From the NCBI GenBank assembly GCA_002803225.1, contig NXFV01002036.1:26122-90121 (forward strand): a DNA stretch of 64,000 nt, given 5' to 3'. Below are positions 58,564 to 64,000 of the stretch, one piece after another. A program made the position numbers and the translations under genes. A model generated the notes under the pieces. That model was given only the letters and a program-made list of their open reading frames with translations, was not told where the DNA came from and did no database searches. The DNA is from Gamarada debralockiae (lineage: Eukaryota; Ascomycota; Leotiomycetes; Helotiales; Hyphodiscaceae). Position 1 is the first letter of the stretch. Each line of letters begins with the position of its first letter.

Positions 58564-58982
58564 TATCACTACTGTGTACTGTCTATTCCCATAACCGCTC
58601 TGACCTGACAGCGTCGCTAGAGAGCGATATCACGTGAGAGACGACCAACGAAACGTTGGGTCCCAACGTCTTCATCAGACAATGTGCAATGAAACGCCTA
58701 ATAAATAGGAGACGTTCTGGAGCAGCCATTCACTTTGCAAGCGTTCAATTGCAGTGGGGTTCTAGGAAACCATGTTCACCGATCGTTGAATTGACGCTCT
58801 GACAAACCCGTTTTCGACCGAGTTAGCTGTGGAAAAAAGATGGTCGAACCCAAGAACCGTTAGGGGCGGCTAGAGTCGGCTAACATCTGAAGGGGTTATG
58901 GATTTAAATAAGCAACTTCGCTCCAACAAACAAAGTCAAACAGCCAAGTTGGCGAAAACGAGGCTAGACACTATACCCAAAT

Positions 58983-59271
58983 GGCCTGATAGTTCAGTGG
59001 TAGTGAGTTTATCTTGGGATCACGGGACGTCTTCTTAGACTAACACGTGACAAGGAATTCTTGCTTTGGGAGATAATGTGCTGCATATATTCTGCATGAT
59101 TCACATGATCAGATGCACACGTTCTCATATGTAAGAGGTGAGAATATCCTCTCCAACTTCTCGTAACACAAATGCTAACCTTTACGGGCAGGTCTCCGGT
59201 GTAAGTTAAAATAATCAACTAAAATCAAGATTAAATACCTAACATCAATACAGTCGATCCCGGATTAGGCC
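58983..59271 (+). other. tRNA-like relic interrupted by about 230 bp
   Basis: GGCCTGATAGTTCAGTGGTAG at 58983 looks like a tRNA 5' half with acceptor strand and D-arm/A-box. TCGATCCCGGATTAGGCC at 59254-59271 looks like a T-loop/B-box and 3' acceptor strand. GGCCTGA and TTAGGCC pair over seven positions with one G-U, and T-runs follow at 59283. The anticodon arm and half of the T-stem cannot be drawn, so it is at best a broken tRNA or tRNA-derived element. Confidence 0.3.
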
Positions 59272-60329
59272 CCTGTTCAAAATTTTTATTTTATTTTATT
59301 TTTATTTCAGCTGGGCAGCTTAGCGAAACAGGCCGAAAGCCGAACGACATTAGAAAACTCTGGACTCCTGCTCTCTGAGTCTCTCAAACATCCATCGTTC
59401 AGAGTGCCATCTCTGATAAAAGCGTGTTTTGGGACTCGATATAATTTTACATTATCCGAGAGAAAGATTCTGCTTCCAACAGGACCATGATCTTAGCAAC
59501 AGCGAAGTCATTATCTCAAATTAGCCGCTCATTGAATACGGAGCGTTTCAATAAGTCGCTCCTCTAAAATTGACGGATATCTTTCCGGTTAAAGATAATA
59601 ACAGGAGGCTCTATGTAGTGTTTTACATCTCACTAATCTGGACAATTTCAGCGACCGATACTGGGATGTAAATCACGTGATCTATTCAACTACGAGGATA
59701 GGTCTATATCATTGCATTGTTTGGAGGAGCTCTTGTGTTGATGTTTAGATATGTGTCTTAAGCGCACCATCATATGCGTTGAAATTTATCACAGCTGTTA
59801 TCTACTAAGAAATTGAACGGTGTCTTGCTCCCTTTGGCCGGGAAAACATTTTAGATGTCACAATTTCTGCTTTTCAATCGCCTAGGCTGCTTGGGCGATT
59901 TTGAGTTAAGCCATCAAAGTCCATTGCCACCTGTAAGTGGTCACTCACACCGAGAGAGTAGTTGAGGAAGCAACTTCATCGTTTAAGTCAGGGGAGGAGA
60001 GTAATCGTCTAATTGATCGATCAAAGGACTATTTGGTCCTCGTCCAGGGAGGCTCTTTCTCATCATCCCTGTCTCCTTCACCCATTGACCTGTCCGCAGA
60101 GGAGCAAAGTTTTGGCCAACTACCCCACCTCCCACCATTTGTCTACTTTCCTTTGTATCACGTTATCCTCGGTTTCTAGAACTTTCTAAGGTTTTCAAGA
60201 ATGCTTTCAGATCTCGCGGGATATTGAAAGGTGACTAGTATTAGAAATCATCGCTGGTTTCAAGTGTATTCTAAGTCTGAATAGAAAGTGAGTATTCTGG
60301 TAAGAATTCACCGATTCAAAAATACTGCA
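59272..60329. other. intergenic region
   Basis: Starts with a low-complexity TTTTATTTTATTT stretch (59283-59310). No gene supported; a plus-strand frame at 59937-60179 has no ATG start or domain. Confidence 0.4.
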
Positions 60330-61660
60330 TTTGTAGACTAAAGCATCGACGGTCAATCAACGGCCACATCCTGTATGTACGTTGCCATAATATCCAGCAA
60401 ATTACAGTCACCACTGTTACAGGAATTGCTACTACCCAGTAAACCCAAAACTTCTCCGAAACTGTCCAATGTTGCGGCTCAGTACTATTGCCTGGAGAAA
60501 AGTCAAAGAAACTTGTGCTAAACAATGCCTAAAATACAATAGCGAGATTTGGGAGGAGGATAAATGACGAACGCAAATAAAGGTCCCAGGCAAGAAAACA
60601 AGTCCTAGCACAGAGATAGTCTTCATAGCTGCACTATCAATCTGAGTAGCTTTCCCAATATCAACAGTAATACGGCTGTCGTATTGTGCGACGGTGTTAA
60701 ATGCCTGTGTATCGTCAGTATGATCTTCCTTGTCAGCAGTATAAGAGAGAACCAGATTGATCTCATTTCGAAGTCTCTCCTCAAGAACTTATTCGCTTAA
60801 ATGAAGGCACTTAAATAGCTGAATCTGGGAGCGGAAGACCCTCCTGGTCTGTTTTGACAGCGCAATTGACGGTGCAGGAAGTGATGAATTCTCTTCGAAG
60901 AATATCTCATGCTCTTGGATAAGACTCGCCATAGTTTTTATTGCAACCGCCAGCGTCTCTGAAGAATGAATCGTATGCCTTGCAAGCTCATGCATTGTGA
61001 TATAGTCTGGTTGCGGATCCACTGGAGATGTCCGATTCTGCGGAATCAGTGTTTATCTCTTTTCGTTCAATGTCATCATATCTCTTCTAGCTTTCGAATG
61101 AAATCCCGCCAAGACCATAATGACGAGTCATATAGAGCAATAACCTTCTCGGTTAATATGGCGTGAAATGAGAACGGATCCTCAAGTTGCACCTGCTCTA
61201 GATTTGATAGCAAGTGTTTTAGGCCCGGTGCTAAGTCGAAGCAAGGAACGACAAGGCTTTTAAGTGGAGTCCAGGTCGTATAAAATCCTAATTTATGCCA
61301 TGTACAAAAAGTCTTGACATTGTCAGCGTGAATGAGAAACAGAACTTGATTAGGGGGTTCTTTGATCAAGTATCGAAAATATGAATCTATGCATTTAGTA
61401 TGTATCTATATCATGAGGCTACTACTCATCAATGTCTCCAGCCCTTTGTTGTCGTCTTTTGTATCCTCGCAGCCAAAGAATCCGCTCGCATCTTGTGCCA
61501 CAGAGCTCCAGAAAACAGCTGGGATCTTGAATCGATCGGAGAGCTGATTATGTATGTTTGCGCTCGTAAGATCTGCCACTGCTGGCAAGAATCTGGGTTT
61601 GGTCAGCAAGATCAGCTATATATTATCAAGCCTTACTTACACCTACACTACTAGAATCTC
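60330..61660 (-). pseudogene. CorA-like gene relic
   Basis: In order on the minus strand: LSDRFKIPAVFWSSVAQDAS (about 61540), LIKEPPNQVLFLIHAD and WSWRDFIRKLEE (61370-61080), a frame change, then DPQPDYITMHELARHTIHSS to FRSQIQLFKCLHL (61022-60795), an in-frame TAA right after HLSE, and ERLRNEIN, an intron-like gap, AFNTVAQYDSRITVDIG, AAMKTISVLGLVFLPGTFIC, a second intron and a final membrane helix (FWVYWVVAIPVTVVTVICW). The two hydrophobic helices and the MKTISVLGLVFLPGTF signature are those of fungal CorA-like proteins of the incompatibility/effector-linked type. One stop and at least one frameshift indicate loss of function. Confidence 0.7.
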
Positions 61661-62536
61661 GGACTCTAATTCTTGCTATTCAAATGAGTATTGATGTTTA
61701 GTCGGAATTTGGTTCTGCATACTCTAACACACAACTCTTGCAGTGAAATATGGCCAGTGGTCCAGACATCGCTTATCTTGTTGTTAGAACAGTTCCCTGA
61801 TTGGCGCAAACAGTACAGACCTCGGCGGATGAAATCGTAATGTGCGGGGTCGTTCGAATGGGCATTGGGCTTGCCTTAAAGATCTGGGCCGGTTTGCACT
61901 ACTATATGGATCTGACATCATCTTGCTCAGCTTTGACTTAATCTAGTACAAGTTATTTGCAGCTGCTTGTAGAGGACAAACGAGGGTTTGGTGTGTGTTT
62001 CATCCGTTTTTACAGCGGGCAGAGAATACCGTTATTCGGGAAGCCATTGTCCTTATTCGTTACGAACACCACGGGGCCTGAGGACCTAGGCTCATGGGTC
62101 AAATGACTTAAGAGAACCAGCGCACCCGCGTTCAGATTCAGCCTACGAAAAAAAGCATCACTAGGGGTTAGCGTATGAAACGAACGGGCTATCTCGAGCC
62201 CCACACTGGGGCTTTCCCACTTTTGCAGTCAGCTTGGCATTTAAATCCGAGTCAAATTGCGAAGCAGCCATCCTGACAATTTGGAGTTCAAACTTACCTG
62301 TCATATAGATGACCAATGCGGAAATATAGAATTGCGCGCAATCCTCGACCTAATTCTTGACAAATTCCTTAGTGTTAGGCAACAAACGTAAGGGCGACTG
62401 CTGGTAGGACCCATTCAGCCGCAAAAATATTGTGTCTGCTCCAGTTTGACTTTGTGGTATTAAGCTTTGGATCTGCGTGCAAGCTGAACTTGTCGAACAC
62501 ATCTCATCGTCTACATCTCCCTATCTATATCTCACC
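61661..62536. other. region with possible upstream relics
   Basis: On the minus strand a peptide like HYDFIRRGLYCLRQSGNCS (about 61860) may belong to the N-terminal part of the CorA-like relic. Nothing else supported. Confidence 0.35.
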
Positions 62537-63460
62537 ATGCCTCCGCAATTAACTCGAACGACTACACTGTCGGATGGATTTGCGCCTTGCCAGTGGAATT
62601 GGCGGCCGCTACAGAGATGATGGATGAGGAGCACAAAGACCTACCACAAGATTCAACCGACGCCAACTCAGAGCATAATGTGGTAGTCGCATGTCTACCT
62701 GCTGGTCAGCTGGGTACCAGTTCTGCAGCGGCAGTCCCAAGCCAGATGAAGTCCAGATTACCTGCGATTCGATTCGGTTTAATGGTTGGGATTGGCGGTG
62801 GCGTCCCAGGCGCGGAAGCGGTTTCGACTTGGCGATGTCGTGATCAGCCAGCCATACTTACAATAAGGCGGCGTTGTTCAATACGATTTTGGAAAGATTG
62901 GAAAAGAAGGGAACTTCACGAGAACGGGGAGTTTGAACGCACCGCCAACGGTTCTGCTCACTGCTCTTGCCAAGCTTTGATCGAACTGTGTGCGACAACG
63001 TGTTTCGCTTTCAGAGCACCTCTCTACAGTCGTCCCTCTACCGGAATTTGCATATCAAGGGGCAGATCAAGACATTCTATACAAGTCGACATACAATCAC
63101 GCCGGGGGATCTACCTGCGAGGGCTGCAACAAAGATAAAATGGTTGGAAGAAATCCTCGCCAGAGCGCAGATATGGCTCTATACTTCGGGACTATTGCTT
63201 CTGGAAATCAAGTCATGAAGGATGCTGTGACCAGAGATCGGCTGAGTAAGGAGCTTGGTGGCATTCTGTGTTTTGAGATGGAAGCAGCTGGCTTGATGAA
63301 CAACTTTCCATGCCTGGTAATACGAGGAATTTGCGACTACGCAGACTCTCATAAGAACAAAAGGTGGCAACCATATGCTGCTACAACAGCAGCGGCGTGC
63401 GCCAAGGAGCTTCTCAACACGATGCCGGGGGAAGCGGTCGTGCAAGTAGATCATGTTTGA
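62537..63460 (+). pseudogene. nucleoside phosphorylase (PNP_UDP) domain relic of NLR N-terminal type
   Basis: The parts read, in shifting frames: [135 protein letters not shown] and [20 protein letters not shown]. This is the PNP_UDP_1 domain found at the N-terminus of many fungal NLR-like (STAND) proteins. The start codon frame, a frameshift near 62820 and two internal stops make it non-functional. It ends at 63460 after the domain, without the NB-ARC or NACHT part. Confidence 0.82.
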
Positions 63461-63730
63461 AATCGATTTTCTGGAACAACAGATTATCATGTTCACACAA
63501 ATTGAATGTTGCATTTGGATTTGACACTTTTCAAAACAATGCTGGAAGCTGCGGTGCAACAAAATCGTATCAAGTCGCTGAAATAGAGCGACGTCGGAAG
63601 ATTTCCCTAGGCTGCTAATCAGGTAGCGGACGGTAGACTCACAGTGTTACAGCCAACTAAAATATTGTCTTTGATTGTTACCTCTCATTGTTGTAGCTCA
63701 CATTATGTCTTTCACAGACAAAAGAGATAT
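63461..63730. other. convergent 3' region
   Basis: Lies between the plus-strand PNP relic and the end of the minus-strand TPR gene; nothing else seen. Confidence 0.4.
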
Positions 63731-64000
63731 TTATGAAGTACGCATTGTCTCTGTTAACATCTCAAGCTCTTCAGCCTCCTCTAATCGACCCTGCTGGTAG
63801 TACGTCGTTGCGAGATAAGCCATGCTCTCAATCGTGCTGGGGTGCCTCTTGCCAAGCACCTCCTTCCGGAGCTGGAGTACCTCGATATGGATATTCTCAG
63901 CCTCTGTGTATCGACCCTGCTGGTGGTATGTCGTTGCGAGATAAGCCATGCTCTCAATCGTGTCAGGGTGCCTCTCACCGAGCACCTCCTTCCGGAGCTG
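63731..64000 (-). CDS. TPR-repeat protein, C-terminal end (partial)
   Basis: The frame enters from the right edge and ends at 63731 with 89 codons in view. It holds two 42-residue kinesin-light-chain-type tetratricopeptide repeats: GERHPDTIESMAYLATTY, HQQGRYTEAENIHIEVLQLR, then GKRHPSTIESMAYLATTY and YQQGRLEEAEELE, closing in MLTETMRTS. The two 126-bp repeats are nearly identical. Such TPR arrays form the sensor end of fungal NLR-like proteins, often behind NB-ARC. Whether this gene is intact cannot be judged from the window. Confidence 0.82.
   Translation of the reverse strand, partial: QLRKEVLGERHPDTIESMAYLATTYHQQGRYTEAENIHIEVLQLRKEVLGKRHPSTIESMAYLATTYYQQGRLEEAEELEMLTETMRTS

Noticed and set aside
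59937..60179. 80-codon plus-strand frame
   Set aside because: No ATG start and no domain; sits in decayed DNA.
1..64000. CRISPR array, bacterial operons, attachment sites
   Set aside because: The tandem repeats present are fungal minisatellites without unique spacers; the genome is eukaryotic with spliceosomal introns.

Overview
The window is nuclear DNA of a filamentous ascomycete (Pezizomycotina; the gene set fits Leotiomycetes, but that is an inference). Reasons: genes are split by many short GT-AG introns of about 45-55 nt with fungal branch sites, and the genes include white-collar-1, a QDE2-type Argonaute, NOP9, RNA14, ASF1, SRO7, a Zn2Cys6 factor, FunK1-type kinase, 2EXR proteins, fungal CorA-like proteins and NLR-type fragments. 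The exon joins given here were worked out by eye from splice sites and reading-frame phase.

Left part (1-31.7 kb) is mostly conserved housekeeping and regulatory DNA. It holds the 3' end of an importin-beta gene, the blue-light receptor and GATA factor WC-1, a small Gly/Ser-rich protein, an HNH_2 protein, a PP28-type phosphoprotein and a small zinc-ribbon protein. Next comes an accessory pocket (10.7-13.2 kb) with two tandem genes for Tse2-like ADP-ribosyltransferase toxin-domain proteins and a broken copy of one of their exons. Then follow a group II PLP decarboxylase divergent from NOP9, the Argonaute gene (10 coding exons, complete DDH triad), RNA14 divergent from ASF1, and a Zn2Cys6 transcription factor.

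Middle part (31.7-52 kb) holds a decayed Cys-rich membrane-protein gene, an intact CorA-like gene, SRO7/Lgl, a 2EXR protein with a neighbouring 2EXR fragment, a dual-specificity phosphatase, a coiled-coil protein of unknown function, a displaced fragment of the Argonaute 3' end, an F-box-like protein and a large FunK1-type kinase with glycine, SNDTPEN and AT-hook repeat expansions.

Right part (52-64 kb) is decaying accessory DNA. An unrecognised gene relic is cut at its 3' end by a 3.3-kb pogo-like DNA transposon with matching terminal inverted repeats, TA target duplications and RIP-like Gln-to-stop changes. Beyond it lie a tRNA-like relic split by about 230 bp, a CorA-like pseudogene, a nucleoside-phosphorylase (NLR N-terminal type) pseudogene, and the end of a TPR array on the opposite strand that runs out of the window.

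Functionally the window joins light sensing (WC-1), RNA silencing (Argonaute), mRNA 3'-end formation (RNA14), ribosome biogenesis (NOP9), chromatin assembly (ASF1) and exocytosis (SRO7) with fast-changing conflict-type genes (Tse2-like, FunK1, PNP/TPR).
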